From assembly GCF_900111995.1 (NCBI RefSeq), contig NZ_FOKF01000011.1, forward strand, positions 62,001 to 126,000: a DNA stretch of 64,000 bases, written 5' to 3'. Below, in pieces: positions 53,444 to 63,835 of the stretch; position 1 is the first letter of the stretch, and the number at the start of each line of letters is the position of its first letter. The DNA is from Collimonas sp. OK607. GTDB lineage: Bacteria > Pseudomonadota > Gammaproteobacteria > Burkholderiales > Burkholderiaceae_D. Made by a program: the position numbers and the translations under genes. The notes beneath the pieces are model-generated. The model was not told the origin of the DNA. It did no database searches and was given only the letters and a program-made list of their open reading frames with translations.

Positions 53444-54376
53444 TCAGTTCGCGTTGAGGAAAGACTGCACCGCTTTCACAGTCTCGGCAGGTGCCTCTTC
53501 CATCAGCCAGTGACCGGAACCGGGCACTACAACTTCAGTGACATTCGTTGCGGCGTTGCGCATGACAGCAGCTTCGTTGGCGCCGAAGGACTTCTCGCCG
53601 CCAATTGCCAGGACCGGCATGCCGAGTTTGGTCTTCACCGATTCGGCATTGTCCTCAGCGTCTTTACGGATTGACTGGAACTGGGCGAAGGCCGCTTTCA
53701 TGGCGCCGGGGCGAGCATAGAGCTTCGCGTAGTGGACGCGTGTGGCCTCATCGACTTTACTGGCATCGCCGGCGAAATCATTCCAGAACCGGTCGAGGTA
53801 GATGCGCTCGCGTCCCTGGACTAAACGTAGCATGTCCTTACCGCCGAGGTCAAAGTGCCACAGCGCAGGTAGGCGGACAATTTGTTCCCAGGGAGGCACG
53901 CCTGGCACTGGTGCGTCCATCACCACCAGCTTCGTGGTCTTTTCCGGGTAGCGCGCTGCATAAGCGTAGGCAACCATGGTGCCGATGTCGTGACCGACGA
54001 TGTCCGCTTTGTCGATGCCGAGTTTGTCTAAGACAGCACGGATATCGGCAGCCTGGGTTTTCTTGTCGTAGCCGCCCTCGGGCTTGGAAGACAACCCCAT
54101 GCCACGCAGGTCCGGTACAACCACCCGATGGTCCTTGGCAAGAGCAATCGCCATCGGCGTCCACATGTCTCCGGTGTCTCCAAAGCCGTGGATGAGAACA
54201 ACGGCAGGCCCGGCACCTCCGACGCGTACGTGAATTGTGGCGCCATCCGTATTGATGCTTTCCGTTTTGAAGTTCGCCGGATACGGTTTGGGTTCAGAGT
54301 GTACCGGCAGCGAAATGATCAACGCGGCGACTGCAAAAAGGCTGGCGCCAATGGCGCGATTGAAAGTGCTGAGCAT
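53444..54376 (-). CDS. Secreted alpha/beta hydrolase (epoxide hydrolase/haloalkane-dehalogenase-like)
   Basis: A 310-aa protein from ATG 54376 behind AAGGAG. A Sec signal (about residues 1-27) precedes the hydrolase domain. Features are VLIHGFGDTGDMW near residue 60, nucleophile elbow VGHDIGTMVAYAYAARYPEK near 124 with Asp as nucleophile, and terminal His in GSGHWLMEEAPAE. The Asp nucleophile fits epoxide hydrolases or dehalogenases. It follows the SDR by a short gap on the same strand. Confidence 0.9.
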   Translation of the reverse strand: MLSTFNRAIGASLFAVAALIISLPVHSEPKPYPANFKTESINTDGATIHVRVGGAGPAVVLIHGFGDTGDMWTPMAIALAKDHRVVVPDLRGMGLSSKPEGGYDKKTQAADIRAVLDKLGIDKADIVGHDIGTMVAYAYAARYPEKTTKLVVMDAPVPGVPPWEQIVRLPALWHFDLGGKDMLRLVQGRERIYLDRFWNDFAGDASKVDEATRVHYAKLYARPGAMKAAFAQFQSIRKDAEDNAESVKTKLGMPVLAIGGEKSFGANEAAVMRNAATNVTEVVVPGSGHWLMEEAPAETVKAVQSFLNAN

Positions 54377-54395
54377 AATGTTGTTCTCCTTGGGT

Positions 54396-55163
54396 TCAGG
54401 TGCGTGTAATCGAGACGCCACCATCCACAAGGGAGGCGGAGCCGGTGACAAAGGATGAATCGTCCGACGCGAGGTACAGGACGGACCGGGCCAGCTCCTG
54501 GGGCGTGGCGACGCGCTTCAAAGCGTGCAAGTTGGTCACGAAAGACTGCGCTTCAGGCGTGTTATTCATGCCGCGATACATGTCGGTGTCCACAGCGCCG
54601 GGCAGTACCGCATTGACGCGCACTCCCTGGGGACCGAACTCGGCCGCAAGGGCTTGGGTCAGGCCGATGAGGCCGGACTTGCTTGCGGCATAGGCGGCTA
54701 CCCCTGGGAAAGCAAAGGTATAGCCCACGAAGGTGGACGTGAAGATGACCGAGCCGCCGCCGTTTTTCAGCATCTGGCCAATTTGGTGCTTGGCGCCGAG
54801 GAAGGAGCCGGTCAGATTGATTGCCAAGGTGTCCGTCCAGCCGGCTTCGGAGATCTGGGTAGAGGGGCCGCCTTCACCCATAGTGCCGGCATTATTGAAG
54901 GCGATATCCAGGCGACCAAAGCGTTCTACCGCCAGTGCCACCAGCGCTTTGGCGTATTCCTCTGACCGAACGTCGCCGGCCAGAGCCACGGCTTGGCCGT
55001 CCGCACTGCGAATTTGGCTGACCAATTGGTCTAGCTCGGCCTGTCGGCGTGCTCCAACGACAACCTTGGCCCCTTCGGCGGCAAACAGTTGTGCAGTTGC
55101 AAAGCCAATGCCCGAACTTGCACCGGTAATGATGGCAACCTTGCCCTCTAGTCGCTTGCTCAT
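54396..55163 (-). CDS. Short-chain dehydrogenase/reductase
   Basis: A 255-aa classical SDR with IITGASSGIGFATAQ near residue 11, NNAGTMGEGG near 89, and catalytic YAASKSG near 158. The C-terminal LVDGGVSITRT is typical. The gene diverges from a LysR gene and is followed by a hydrolase, so the three form a likely regulated unit. The substrate is unknown. Confidence 0.93.
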   Translation of the reverse strand: MSKRLEGKVAIITGASSGIGFATAQLFAAEGAKVVVGARRQAELDQLVSQIRSADGQAVALAGDVRSEEYAKALVALAVERFGRLDIAFNNAGTMGEGGPSTQISEAGWTDTLAINLTGSFLGAKHQIGQMLKNGGGSVIFTSTFVGYTFAFPGVAAYAASKSGLIGLTQALAAEFGPQGVRVNAVLPGAVDTDMYRGMNNTPEAQSFVTNLHALKRVATPQELARSVLYLASDDSSFVTGSASLVDGGVSITRT

Positions 55164-55339
55164 TTGAATCTCCTGGAAAGTGATTGAAAAAATGAATTAC
55201 TGAACTCAGTGTAGTTGTCGAAGTCTGTTTGGATAAGTGGGCAAATAGAGGAACTTGTGTTCGGTATAATCGAACAATTGAAGCTGCGCCGCAGAATTGA
55301 TTTGGTCGCAGCACGCACCGCACAGGCGCCGGGGGACGT

Positions 55340-56242
55340 ATGGTCAAGCTGGATGGGATTTCGAATTTTGTTGCTATAGCGGAAGCTGGCTCTATCAGCG
55401 CAGCAGCCAGGAGGCTGCACCTTTCAAAATCGGTTGTCAGCGAACGGCTCGCCGGACTTGAGCAAAGTCTTGGAGCGCCGTTGTTTCACCGGACAACGCG
55501 CAAACTCAGCCTGACGGAGGATGGGATGGCGTTCTTCGAAAGGGCCAGCCGCATCGTTTGGGAGGTTCAAGACGCAGTGGCGGAGGTTTCGGAGCGACGC
55601 GGCACCTTGAGCGGACCGATGCGCTTGTCCGCCCCGGTCACATTCGGGCGCATGCATCTTGGCCCGGCGCTGTACCCTTTTTTGTCGAAGCATCCTGGAA
55701 TTTCGCTCACCTTGGAACTGGACGACCGGCGAGTTGACGCAGCGGCCGACGGGTATGATGCCGTCATACGGCATGGTACGGTCGAAGACTCCCGACTTGT
55801 CGCGTTACCACTCGCCCCCAGCAGGCGGCTTCTTGTGGCATCCCCCGAGTACCTGAAACGATACGGAAAACCGACGACTCTCGACGCCTTAGGTGGCCAC
55901 AAAGCCATTTACTATACAAATCGAAACGTTGCCGACTGGCGGTTTCTGGACTTACGCCCGGATGCCTTCGTCCGGCCACCGGCTTCGTTGAGGGTCAACA
56001 ACGGCGACATGATGAGAGATGCTGCGTTGGCTGGTCTTGGCTTGGCGCTACTGCCAAGCTTTATTGTCGGAGAAGACGTAAAAAAAGGAGCGCTCGTCAG
56101 GGTTGACGTTGGAAATGAAGCCGCAGAAGAAATGATCTATGTTGCGCACCCCGAGGGCCGCAGGGCCTCCAAAAAAATTCAAGAACTTGTCACGGCGTTG
56201 CGCGGAGCTTTCGGCGCCCCGCCATATTGGGATGTGGTTTGA
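55340..56242 (+). CDS. LysR-family regulator
   Basis: A 300-aa LysR protein. Helix-turn-helix SISAAARRLHLSKSVVSERLAGLE near residues 18-41, effector domain with RVNNGDMMRDAALAGLGLALLPSF near 217. It diverges from the SDR at 55163 and probably regulates the SDR/hydrolase pair. Confidence 0.92.
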   Translation: MVKLDGISNFVAIAEAGSISAAARRLHLSKSVVSERLAGLEQSLGAPLFHRTTRKLSLTEDGMAFFERASRIVWEVQDAVAEVSERRGTLSGPMRLSAPVTFGRMHLGPALYPFLSKHPGISLTLELDDRRVDAAADGYDAVIRHGTVEDSRLVALPLAPSRRLLVASPEYLKRYGKPTTLDALGGHKAIYYTNRNVADWRFLDLRPDAFVRPPASLRVNNGDMMRDAALAGLGLALLPSFIVGEDVKKGALVRVDVGNEAAEEMIYVAHPEGRRASKKIQELVTALRGAFGAPPYWDVV

Positions 56243-56278
56243 TAGATGGGTGGGGGCTATTTACTGCAGATTATTGGA

Positions 56279-56650
56279 TTAATCTTCTATGGCGTCGACC
56301 CGATCGCGGTAAAACGCGAGATGATTTTTAATCTCCGCCACAGCCGCATAGGGTGTCTCATAAGTCCAGACAGCATTCACGGAACGCTCACCACCGACAG
56401 GAATGCTGTAATAAGAACACTCCCCTTTGTAAGGACAGTAGGTGGCGTGGTCGGTCGATTGCAACTGGGACATGTCGACATCTTCACGCGGGATATATTG
56501 CACCGCTGGATATGACGCCTCCTGCAGCGTTAGCGCGTGACTGGTCTCGGCAATGACGCGCCCCGCAACGATCACCCGAATCCGCGCCGGATTCGGCGTG
56601 ATCGTGATCGGATGATCCGGCCCAGGGATTTTTATCGATTTTTCGTTCAT
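56279..56650 (-). CDS. DUF427 family protein
   Basis: A 123-aa protein matching DUF427: ETSHALTLQEASYPAVQYIPREDVDM near residues 36-61, CPYKGECSYYSI near 70 and WTYETPYAAVAEIKNHLAFYRDRV near 95. The family is a small beta-rich fold of unknown function, often seen near stress genes. It is downstream of the VOC gene on the same strand. Confidence 0.9.
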   Translation of the reverse strand: MNEKSIKIPGPDHPITITPNPARIRVIVAGRVIAETSHALTLQEASYPAVQYIPREDVDMSQLQSTDHATYCPYKGECSYYSIPVGGERSVNAVWTYETPYAAVAEIKNHLAFYRDRVDAIED

Positions 56651-56684
56651 CGCATCGAACTCCTTGCTGTTATTGCATTGGATG

Positions 56685-57080
56685 TCAGGCGGAACAGTTG
56701 AACATCCATTGGACCCCGAAGCGATCAGTCAACTTGCCAAAATAATCACCCCAGGGCTGAGCGGCAAGCGGAGTGGTCACCGTCGCCCCCTGTCCCAAAC
56801 ATGCGAATAGCTGGTTTGTCTGCTCGCGGCTATCGGTCATCAGGATATGTGCAGAGCCGCGCATCGGTTCGGCGTCGTCGTTGTCTGAAGCATAAAAAAG
56901 TACTCCGGGCCCTTCGAACCTGGCGTGCATGATTTTGCCACGCATCGCCTCGTTCTTTAGCGGCATGTCGCCGGCGCCGTGGCGCAGAACTTCGACCACA
57001 TGGCCAAGGCCGCACTGCGTGTAGAAATCGAGAGCCTGCTCGCATGTCGTGGTGAAGAACAGATAGTTTGATTGCTGCAT
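56685..57080 (-). CDS. VOC/glyoxalase-family protein (PhnB-like)
   Basis: A 131-aa protein from ATG 57080 behind AGGAGT. The fold matches PhnB/3-demethylubiquinone-type VOC proteins: YLFFTTTCEQALDFYTQCGLG at the start, HARFEGPGVLFYASD near 50, and a final LTDRFGVQWMFNCS. These proteins may bind metal or small ligands; function unknown. Confidence 0.88.
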   Translation of the reverse strand: MQQSNYLFFTTTCEQALDFYTQCGLGHVVEVLRHGAGDMPLKNEAMRGKIMHARFEGPGVLFYASDNDDAEPMRGSAHILMTDSREQTNQLFACLGQGATVTTPLAAQPWGDYFGKLTDRFGVQWMFNCSA

Positions 57081-57175
57081 CGTCAACACTCCTATGGATT
57101 GTCTAGCAAACCCGGACAGGCTAGCGCCGGCAAGCTTTCCTTGCGTAGCAAACCTCAATTTCCCCCTATCCTACA

Positions 57176-58291
57176 TCAACGCAGGATCGCCCCATGCTTG
57201 CCGATCATGATCATCTCCACGAATGCCGATCCGTCATGATCGGTCGGAGAGTACGACACCCTCACCCCGCCCAGGTCGAAATTCCGTAGCGTCTCCAATG
57301 CGGCCACCAGTTTTGGCCTGGTCGGATTGGGGCCGGCTCTGCGCAAGCCCTCCGTCAACAGCTTCGCAGCGACGAAACCTTCGAATGTCGAATAAGAAGC
57401 CGGCGGCGGTTTAGCCATTCCTTTCAAGACGCCCTGGAATTCCCGTGCCGCGCCTGCATCATAATTTTTCGGGTAGGGCATCACTTGCATCACGCTCACG
57501 CCGCGCCCGTCATCGCCCAGCGATTCGAAGAACGTTTCGGAGCTGACATTGGAGAGCATCATGAATGCAGGGTGAAGTCCCTGCTTGCGGACTTGTTTGA
57601 CAAAATCGGCACAGGCCGAAGGCGTGCAAGCCATCAGCACCGCCTGCGGGTTGGCCGCCACGATGGCGTTGACGGCCTTGTCGATTTTCAGATCCTTGCG
57701 GTCATAGCTCACGGTCACTGCGGGCTTCAGTTTATGCGCCGCCAGATTACGTTCAAAACCTGCCAGCCCATCCTTGCCGAAGCTGTCGTCCTGATACAAG
57801 ATGGCCACCTTGCTTATTCCCAGGGAACCGAACAATTCAACCATTTTCGCCGTTTCGGCCTGATAGCTGGCCCGCAGATTGAACAGATAGGGATTGAATG
57901 GCTTGTGCAAGCTTTGTCCGCCGGAAAACGGCGCGACCATCGGTACTTTCTCGGCCAGCAACAATGGCAGGACGGCTTCCACCGTCGGCGTGCTGCGATA
58001 GCCGAACAGCGCCAGCGCGTTGTCCTCCTTTAACAGCTTCTCGGTATTGAGCCTGGTGGTTTCGGGCTTGCGTTTATCGTCATAGGACTTAAGCTCGATT
58101 TTCCGCCCGTATACGCCGCCCTGTGCGTTGACCCAGGCGAAGTAAGCCAGAGCGCCCTCCATGTTTTCCTTGCCGGTGGCTTCACCCGATAATTCTACGG
58201 ATTGTCCAATGACGATCTTTTCCTGTGCATTGGCAATTGCTGCAGATGCCAGGAACAAAAGCGCGGCCGACGCCGCGATAAGCGTTCTCAT
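57176..58291 (-). CDS. Periplasmic branched-chain-type binding protein (LivJ-like)
   Basis: A 371-aa protein from ATG 58291 with a Sec signal (residues 1-22). Type I periplasmic-binding-protein folds follow: IVIGQSVELSGEATGKENMEGALAYFAW near residue 25 and VAILYQDDSFGKDGLAGFERNLAAH near 152. No permease or ATPase genes are adjacent, so it is an orphan binding protein, possibly a sensor or partner of a distant transporter. Confidence 0.92.
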   Translation of the reverse strand: MRTLIAASAALLFLASAAIANAQEKIVIGQSVELSGEATGKENMEGALAYFAWVNAQGGVYGRKIELKSYDDKRKPETTRLNTEKLLKEDNALALFGYRSTPTVEAVLPLLLAEKVPMVAPFSGGQSLHKPFNPYLFNLRASYQAETAKMVELFGSLGISKVAILYQDDSFGKDGLAGFERNLAAHKLKPAVTVSYDRKDLKIDKAVNAIVAANPQAVLMACTPSACADFVKQVRKQGLHPAFMMLSNVSSETFFESLGDDGRGVSVMQVMPYPKNYDAGAAREFQGVLKGMAKPPPASYSTFEGFVAAKLLTEGLRRAGPNPTRPKLVAALETLRNFDLGGVRVSYSPTDHDGSAFVEMIMIGKHGAILR

Positions 58292-58563
58292 GATTGTTGT
58301 CTCCCTGATTGTAATTATTTTCGCTCGACAATACTCTTCTAAAGCTTGCAATTAGCTTTCAATTTATTATCTAGTCGATTCTTATAAGATTTAGAGTGAA
58401 ACGAGAGCGTACATTTTTTTTGAAAATTTTCTATCTAAACTCACAATAAAAAGTACAAATTCCTTTTTAAACAATATATTAAATATCATTTATAACGTAT
58501 TACATTATATTTGCAGTATTCACAAAAATCGCACAAATCGGACGACGCAAACGGGGGAAATGC
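58292..58563. other. AT-rich intergenic region between the binding protein and pcaC-like genes
   Basis: The gap is unusually AT-rich, with A/T runs such as CATTTTTTTTGAAAATTTTC at 58411-58430, and probably holds promoters for both divergent genes. No gene or structured RNA is seen. Confidence 0.5.
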
Positions 58564-58953
58564 ATGGACAAGCAATTCGAAGATGGTTTGCAAATACGCA
58601 AACAGGTGATGGGAGAGGAGTTCGTGGCCAAGGCTTTCGCCAATGCCGATGCGTTTACACAGCCGTTGCAGGAATACATCACCCGCAATGCCTGGGGCAC
58701 GGTCTGGTGCCGGGATGGCCTGGACTTGAAAACCCGCAGCCTGACTACGCTGGCAATGCTTACCGCCTTGGGACGCACACAAGAACTAAAGGGTCACGTA
58801 CGTGGCGCCCGTAACAACGGTGCTACGGTAAAAGAAATACAGGAAGTGCTGCTGCACGCAACCGTGTACTGCGGCGTCCCCCTGGCGGTCGATGCTTTCC
58901 GTGCGGCGCAAGAGGTTTTGTCTGAAATGGCGGCGGCGCCGGGGTCACCATGA
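58564..58953 (+). CDS. Carboxymuconolactone decarboxylase family protein (PcaC-like)
   Basis: A 129-aa protein with the PcaC signature TRNAWGTVWCRDGLDLKTRSLTTLAML near residues 40-66 and GHVRGARNNGATVKEIQEVLLHATVYCGVP near 77-106. It overlaps the next gene by four bases (ATGA). The placement in front of an osmoprotectant transporter is unusual, since PcaC normally belongs to the beta-ketoadipate pathway. It may be a different CMD-fold enzyme. Confidence 0.92.
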   Translation: MDKQFEDGLQIRKQVMGEEFVAKAFANADAFTQPLQEYITRNAWGTVWCRDGLDLKTRSLTTLAMLTALGRTQELKGHVRGARNNGATVKEIQEVLLHATVYCGVPLAVDAFRAAQEVLSEMAAAPGSP

Positions 58954-59867
58954 GTCTCTACCGCCGCCTGCTCGGCGCGGCCCTGGTCGCGATCCTGTTA
59001 TCGCCATGCGCGCAGGCGGCCGAACCGGTTCGCGTCGGCTCCAAGATCGACACCGAAGGCGCCTTGCTGGGCAACCTGATCCAGCTGGTGCTGGAAGCTA
59101 ACGGCATCAAGACCGTCAACCGCCTGCAGATCGGCACTACCAAGGTGGTACGTGGCGCCTTGCTCTCCGGCGAGGTGGATGTCTATCCGGAATACACAGG
59201 CAACGGCGCCTTCTTCTTTTCCGACGAAAAGAACCCGGCCTGGAAGAATCCCGAAAATGCTTATCAGTTAGTGAAAAAACTGGATTTTGAGAAAAACAAG
59301 CTGGTATGGCTAACCCCATCTCCGGCCAACAATACGTGGCTTATCGCGGTTCGCAAGGATATGGCGCAGGCCAACAAGCTTAAGACGCTGGCTGATCTCG
59401 GCCGCTGGATCAACCAGGGCGGCCGCTTCAAGCTCGCGGCCTCGGCCGAATTCATCGAACGTCCGGATGCCTTGCCTGCGTTTGAAAACAGTTACGGATT
59501 CAAGCTGAAACAAGATCAGCTGCTGACCTTGGCCGGCGGCGACACGGCAGCAACGATTAAAGCTGCCGCGGAACAGACTTCAGGCGTCAATGCAGCGATG
59601 GTGTACGGCACCGACGGCGCGATAGCCGCGCTGGGCCTGGTCACGCTCGACGATGTAAAAGCTGTGCAACCGGTCTATGCGCCAACCGCAGTCATCCGCG
59701 GCGACGTGCTGGCGCGGTATCCGAACATCCCGGACTTGCTGAAACCGGTATTCATGTCGCTGGATAGCCCGACCTTGCAAAGACTGAATGCCGGCATTGC
59801 AATCGAAGGACGCGACGCCCGCAAAATCGCCGGCGATTATTTGCGTAGCAAAGGTTTTATCAAGTGA
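58950..59867 (+). CDS. yehZ: Osmoprotectant ABC transporter binding protein (YehZ/OsmF-like)
   Basis: A 305-aa protein with a Sec signal (about residues 1-23). Glycine-betaine-binding family: RVGSKIDTEGALLGNLIQLVLEANG near residue 28, GEVDVYPEYTGNGAFFF near 73 and the later ALPAFENSYGFKL. It begins inside the pcaC-like gene's stop and is first in a yehZYXW-type operon, which carries compatible solutes at low affinity. Confidence 0.92.
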   Translation: MSLYRRLLGAALVAILLSPCAQAAEPVRVGSKIDTEGALLGNLIQLVLEANGIKTVNRLQIGTTKVVRGALLSGEVDVYPEYTGNGAFFFSDEKNPAWKNPENAYQLVKKLDFEKNKLVWLTPSPANNTWLIAVRKDMAQANKLKTLADLGRWINQGGRFKLAASAEFIERPDALPAFENSYGFKLKQDQLLTLAGGDTAATIKAAAEQTSGVNAAMVYGTDGAIAALGLVTLDDVKAVQPVYAPTAVIRGDVLARYPNIPDLLKPVFMSLDSPTLQRLNAGIAIEGRDARKIAGDYLRSKGFIK

Positions 59868-61069
59868 CCATGGCGCATCCGGCGAAACAGCCATGGCGAC
59901 CAGGCGACAGCATGCTGTCATTCGCCAAGCTGCGGAACCCGGTACACCTGTTGCTGGTAATCGTCGCCATCATCGCCGGCACCAACCTGCCCTTGCTGAC
60001 TTACGCTCCCAACCGCCTGCTTAGCGGCCAGGGCGTTCTTCTGAGCCAGCTTGCCGCTCGCTACTGGCTGCTAGCAATTCCCGCGTCACCGTTGCTGCTT
60101 GCGCCCTGGTTGCGACCAACCCGGGACAACCATATTCTGCTGATCATCGCTGCGGCCACCCTGAGCGGCGGCCTGCTGGCGTTAGCCGGACATGAAGCAC
60201 AGCTCCGCACCGGAGAGGTCGATTCCTTGGTGCGGGTCTCGTTCGGCGGCGCCTTTTGGCTATTGTTGCTGACCGCCTGGTTGCAACTGGCAGAGGCGCT
60301 GCGCGGGCTTGCCTTGTCGTTGCCGGCGCGGGTAGCGGTAATACTGGCAGCGTTGATATCGATTGTGGCACCGGGAGCATCCGGGTACCTGGACCATCTG
60401 TCGCTGTTGAAGGAATACCAGAATCATCAGGATGCCTTTGACCTGGCACTGTTACGCCATGTGCAGCTGGTAGCGTTTTCTGTATTACCTGCCGTACTGA
60501 TCGGCGCTTTGCTCGGCACGCTGTCTTTTCATAGCCGGCAAGCGCGCAAGCTGCTGTTCCCGCTGTTGAATGTCATACAAACCATTCCCTCGATAGCGTT
60601 GTTTGGCTTGCTCATCGCCCCGCTAGCGCTGCTGGGCAGCCTGTTTCCGCAATCTGGGATTGGCGGCATCGGCCTGGCGCCGGCGTTGCTGGCGCTGACA
60701 TTGTATTCACTGTTGCCGATGACCCATGGCACCTTGGCGGCACTTGAACAAGTGCCGCCATCCGTACGTGAAGCAGCGAGCGGTATCGGCATGTCGCCGT
60801 GGCAGATATTCTTTCATGTCGAGCTGCCGCTGGCTTTGCCTATATTCCTGTCAAGCATCCGTGTCACGACAGTGCAGGCGATTGGCCTGGCAGTGGTGGC
60901 GGCGTTGATCGGCGCCGGCGGGTTTGGCGTCCTCATGTTCCAGGGGATGTCCAGCAGCGCATTGGATCTGGTTTTACTGGGAGTGATCCCTGTGATTTTG
61001 CTGGCTATCGGCGTCGATACGCTATTCAAGGTAGCGATCTCTATCTTGAGGAGACAAAACCGTGATTGA
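59864..61069 (+). CDS. yehY: Osmoprotectant ABC transporter permease (YehY-like)
   Basis: A 401-aa permease starting at GTG 59864 overlapping the binding-protein stop; ATG 59870 is in frame. The long N-terminal membrane region (about 20-180) followed by a typical betaine permease core (FSVLPAVLIGALLGTLSF near residue 205, SVREAASGIGMSPWQIFFHVELPLALP near 303) matches YehY, which is longer than YehW. Confidence 0.9.
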   Translation: MTMAHPAKQPWRPGDSMLSFAKLRNPVHLLLVIVAIIAGTNLPLLTYAPNRLLSGQGVLLSQLAARYWLLAIPASPLLLAPWLRPTRDNHILLIIAAATLSGGLLALAGHEAQLRTGEVDSLVRVSFGGAFWLLLLTAWLQLAEALRGLALSLPARVAVILAALISIVAPGASGYLDHLSLLKEYQNHQDAFDLALLRHVQLVAFSVLPAVLIGALLGTLSFHSRQARKLLFPLLNVIQTIPSIALFGLLIAPLALLGSLFPQSGIGGIGLAPALLALTLYSLLPMTHGTLAALEQVPPSVREAASGIGMSPWQIFFHVELPLALPIFLSSIRVTTVQAIGLAVVAALIGAGGFGVLMFQGMSSSALDLVLLGVIPVILLAIGVDTLFKVAISILRRQNRD

Positions 61070-62006
61070 AATCAGCGAAGTAAGCAAATCATTCGATGGC
61101 CGGCAAGCGATCAGCGAGCTGAGCCTGACGGTAAACAATGGCGAGTTCGCCATATTGATCGGCACTTCCGGCTCTGGCAAGTCGACCATGCTGAAACTGT
61201 TGAATCGATTACTGGAGCCGGATAGCGGCGGCATCCGGCTGCACGGCAAGAATATTGTCGAACATTCGCCGGAACAGTTGCGGCGCCGCATCGGCTACGC
61301 GATCCAGTCGGTCGGGTTGTTTCCGCATTGGACGGTGGAGCAGAACATCGGCGCTGTCCCGGCATTGTTGAAATGGCCAAAAACACGCATCCGCGACCGC
61401 GTCAGCGAATTGCTGGAACTGTTGCATCTGCCTCCTGACGAATTCCGTCATCGCTATCCGGACCAGCTTTCCGGCGGCCAGCAACAACGAGTCGGCGTGG
61501 CACGCGCACTGGCGGCCGACCCCGACGTGCTGCTGATGGACGAACCCTTCGGCGCGCTTGACCCCGTGACCCGCGCCAGCCTGCAACAGGAATTGGCCAA
61601 TATCCACAAGGTATCTGGCAAGACGATCATATTGGTGACGCATGACGTCGACGAAGCGCTGGCCTTGGGCGAACGTATCATCCTGATTGATCATGGCCGC
61701 ATCGTGCAACAAGGCGCGCCACGGGATTTCCTGTTGTCGCCGGAGAACGATCTTGTGCGTGAATTCGTCGGTCAGAGCGATATCGGTATTCGCCTGCTGG
61801 GCTTGGACAAAATCGCCGACCGGGTACGCGCCCAGCCTGCCATCCCCGGCGAACCGATTCGCAGCAACAGCACGCTGCGCGAGGCGCTGTCAGCCTTCGT
61901 CACCCGCAAAGAACACAGCCTGCCAGTGGTTGACGAACACGGCCTGCCCGCGGGAGTGCTGCATTTCGCCGATTTGCTGGGGAAGCCTTCGGGGAGGCCG
62001 CGATGA
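61062..62006 (+). CDS. yehX: Osmoprotectant ABC transporter ATPase (YehX-like)
   Basis: A 314-aa ATPase starting at GTG 61062, overlapping the permease by 8 nt. Walker [19 protein letters not shown] near residue 34, signature [19 protein letters not shown] near 136, Walker [17 protein letters not shown] near 157 and [16 protein letters not shown] near 190. A C-terminal CBS-like region (residues about 240-310) is typical of this type. Confidence 0.93.
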   Translation: MIEISEVSKSFDGRQAISELSLTVNNGEFAILIGTSGSGKSTMLKLLNRLLEPDSGGIRLHGKNIVEHSPEQLRRRIGYAIQSVGLFPHWTVEQNIGAVPALLKWPKTRIRDRVSELLELLHLPPDEFRHRYPDQLSGGQQQRVGVARALAADPDVLLMDEPFGALDPVTRASLQQELANIHKVSGKTIILVTHDVDEALALGERIILIDHGRIVQQGAPRDFLLSPENDLVREFVGQSDIGIRLLGLDKIADRVRAQPAIPGEPIRSNSTLREALSAFVTRKEHSLPVVDEHGLPAGVLHFADLLGKPSGRPR

Positions 62007-62773
62007 GATGGTTTTATCGTCACCGCTGGCTTGCCATCAGCAGTCTTTTGCTGGTGGCTTTCACCTTTGGCATGCCGCTGACAGCGCCGCTGTTCGCCGG
62101 CGCCTTTCCCGATCTGGCCCGCCCCATGTACAGGCAAGACGCGTTTGCCACGCTGGTGCTGGCGCATCTGAGCATCGTGTTGGTGTCTGGCGTCATAACT
62201 GTGCTGGGTGGCGTGGCTACGGGTTTATTCGTCACCAGGCCGGCGGGACGGCAGTTCCGGTCATCCCTGGAAACGGTACTCGCCATCAGCCAGTCATTTC
62301 CTCCGGTGGCGGTATTGGCAATCGCTGTACCGCTAATCGGTTTTGGAGAAACCCCTGCCCTGATAGCGCTGGTCATGTACGGCGTGCTGCCGGTGGCGCA
62401 AGGCGCGATAGCCGGTTTGTCATCGATCCCGCCATCAATCCTGGAAATTGCGCGCGGCATCGGCATGGATCGCTGGCAAATTCTTTACCGGGTGGAGTTG
62501 CCGCTGGCGGCGCCAGTGATACTGGCCGGCGTGCGCACCTCGGTGGTGATCAATATCGGTACGGCGGCAATTGCCTCTACCGTCGGCGCCAAGACACTTG
62601 GACTGCCGATTATCGTCGGCCTGAGCGGATTCAATACAGCCTATGTGATCCAGGGCGCGCTACTGGTTGCACTGCTGGCGATTGTGGCCGATCAGTTGTT
62701 CGACCTGTTATCACAACGCTGGATGCGGTCAGCCAGCATCACCGCCCCAGACGCTCGCGTAGAAATTCGATGA
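62003..62773 (+). CDS. yehW: Osmoprotectant ABC transporter permease (YehW-like)
   Basis: A 256-aa permease overlapping the ATPase stop by 4 nt. The EAA loop [35 protein letters not shown] near residue 150 and [17 protein letters not shown] near 194 match the betaine-type permeases. It converges on, and overlaps by 35 bp, the LysR gene on the other strand. Confidence 0.93.
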   Translation: MRWFYRHRWLAISSLLLVAFTFGMPLTAPLFAGAFPDLARPMYRQDAFATLVLAHLSIVLVSGVITVLGGVATGLFVTRPAGRQFRSSLETVLAISQSFPPVAVLAIAVPLIGFGETPALIALVMYGVLPVAQGAIAGLSSIPPSILEIARGIGMDRWQILYRVELPLAAPVILAGVRTSVVINIGTAAIASTVGAKTLGLPIIVGLSGFNTAYVIQGALLVALLAIVADQLFDLLSQRWMRSASITAPDARVEIR

Positions 62774-63611
62774 ATCGCTGCGTCTTTGCCGGCAGCAGAC
62801 GGGTTTCGGTGATGGCATAGACAGGTGTCGGCGTACCGTACCATTCGGGCATGATGCGACGCAGCTTGCCGCTGGCCAGCTCATCGGCGACCACTTCCTC
62901 TTGCATCAGGATGATGCCCATGTCGAGTGCTGCCAGGCGGCGGATCATGCCGACGTTGTTGAGCGCGAAGCGCCCACCCACCTGCACTGTGTCGCTTCGC
63001 TTTCCGTCGTGCAATGTCCACGCCCCCGCTTTCAAGATGCCCAAACACTGGTGTTGCTTCAGATCGGCGGGCTTGCCCGGTTCGCCCGCTCGTTCAAGAT
63101 AGCCTGGCGAAGCATAGAGATAAGGTGTGAACGAGCCTAGCGTGCGTGCGATCAGTTGCGAGTTCTCGGGCTCTCCGATGCGGATCGCCACGTCGAACGG
63201 TTCGCTGACCAGGTCGACCCGTCGCGCGGTCAGGTCGAAATCGAAGGTGATGCCCGGGTAGAGTCCGGCAAACTCAGCGATCAGAGGCGCCAGGTAGGTC
63301 ACCGCGAAATCCACCGGAAACGAGGCACGCAACACTCCGCTCGGCTGTGCCAGCATTTCGCCAAGCTGCTCGTGCGCCAGCCGGGCTTCATCGACGATGC
63401 GTTTGCATCGTTCGAAGTAAACCTGGCCCGCTTCGGTCAGTTCAATCTTGCGTGTCGTACGGTGCAGCAGGCGCAGGCCGATCGCCTTCTCCAGTGCGCT
63501 GATCCGCCGCGACAGCGTCGAGTTCGGTATCCCGATCGCTTCCCCGGCGCTGCGGAAGCCCTTGGCTTTGACGACCTCCACGAACAAGGCCATGTCGTTC
63601 AGTAGTTCCAT
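62739..63611 (-). CDS. LysR-family regulator
   Basis: A 290-aa LysR protein with helix-turn-helix [24 protein letters not shown] near residues 17-40 and an effector domain with [26 protein letters not shown] near 212. Its 3' end overlaps the yehW stop. It diverges from the Old Yellow Enzyme gene at 63836 and probably controls it. Confidence 0.92.
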   Translation of the reverse strand: MELLNDMALFVEVVKAKGFRSAGEAIGIPNSTLSRRISALEKAIGLRLLHRTTRKIELTEAGQVYFERCKRIVDEARLAHEQLGEMLAQPSGVLRASFPVDFAVTYLAPLIAEFAGLYPGITFDFDLTARRVDLVSEPFDVAIRIGEPENSQLIARTLGSFTPYLYASPGYLERAGEPGKPADLKQHQCLGILKAGAWTLHDGKRSDTVQVGGRFALNNVGMIRRLAALDMGIILMQEEVVADELASGKLRRIMPEWYGTPTPVYAITETRLLPAKTQRFIEFLRERLGR

Positions 63612-63835
63612 GCCGACCGTTTCATTATGATTGCTTCGTTAGGACTGCGCCATTAATGGATCAATGTTATCCAGATTAGCATATTTATCCCAATTGAGAA
63701 GCAGTCCATAATTTCCACATCGAGATCGTGGCTGCTTCCGAGGCATTGGTGGCTCGGACAGACATCCCGGGTAAGGCTCCGCAAAAAAAGCGAAATCAGC
63801 CCTTTCTTCCATCCACCATATTCAAGGATTCCATC

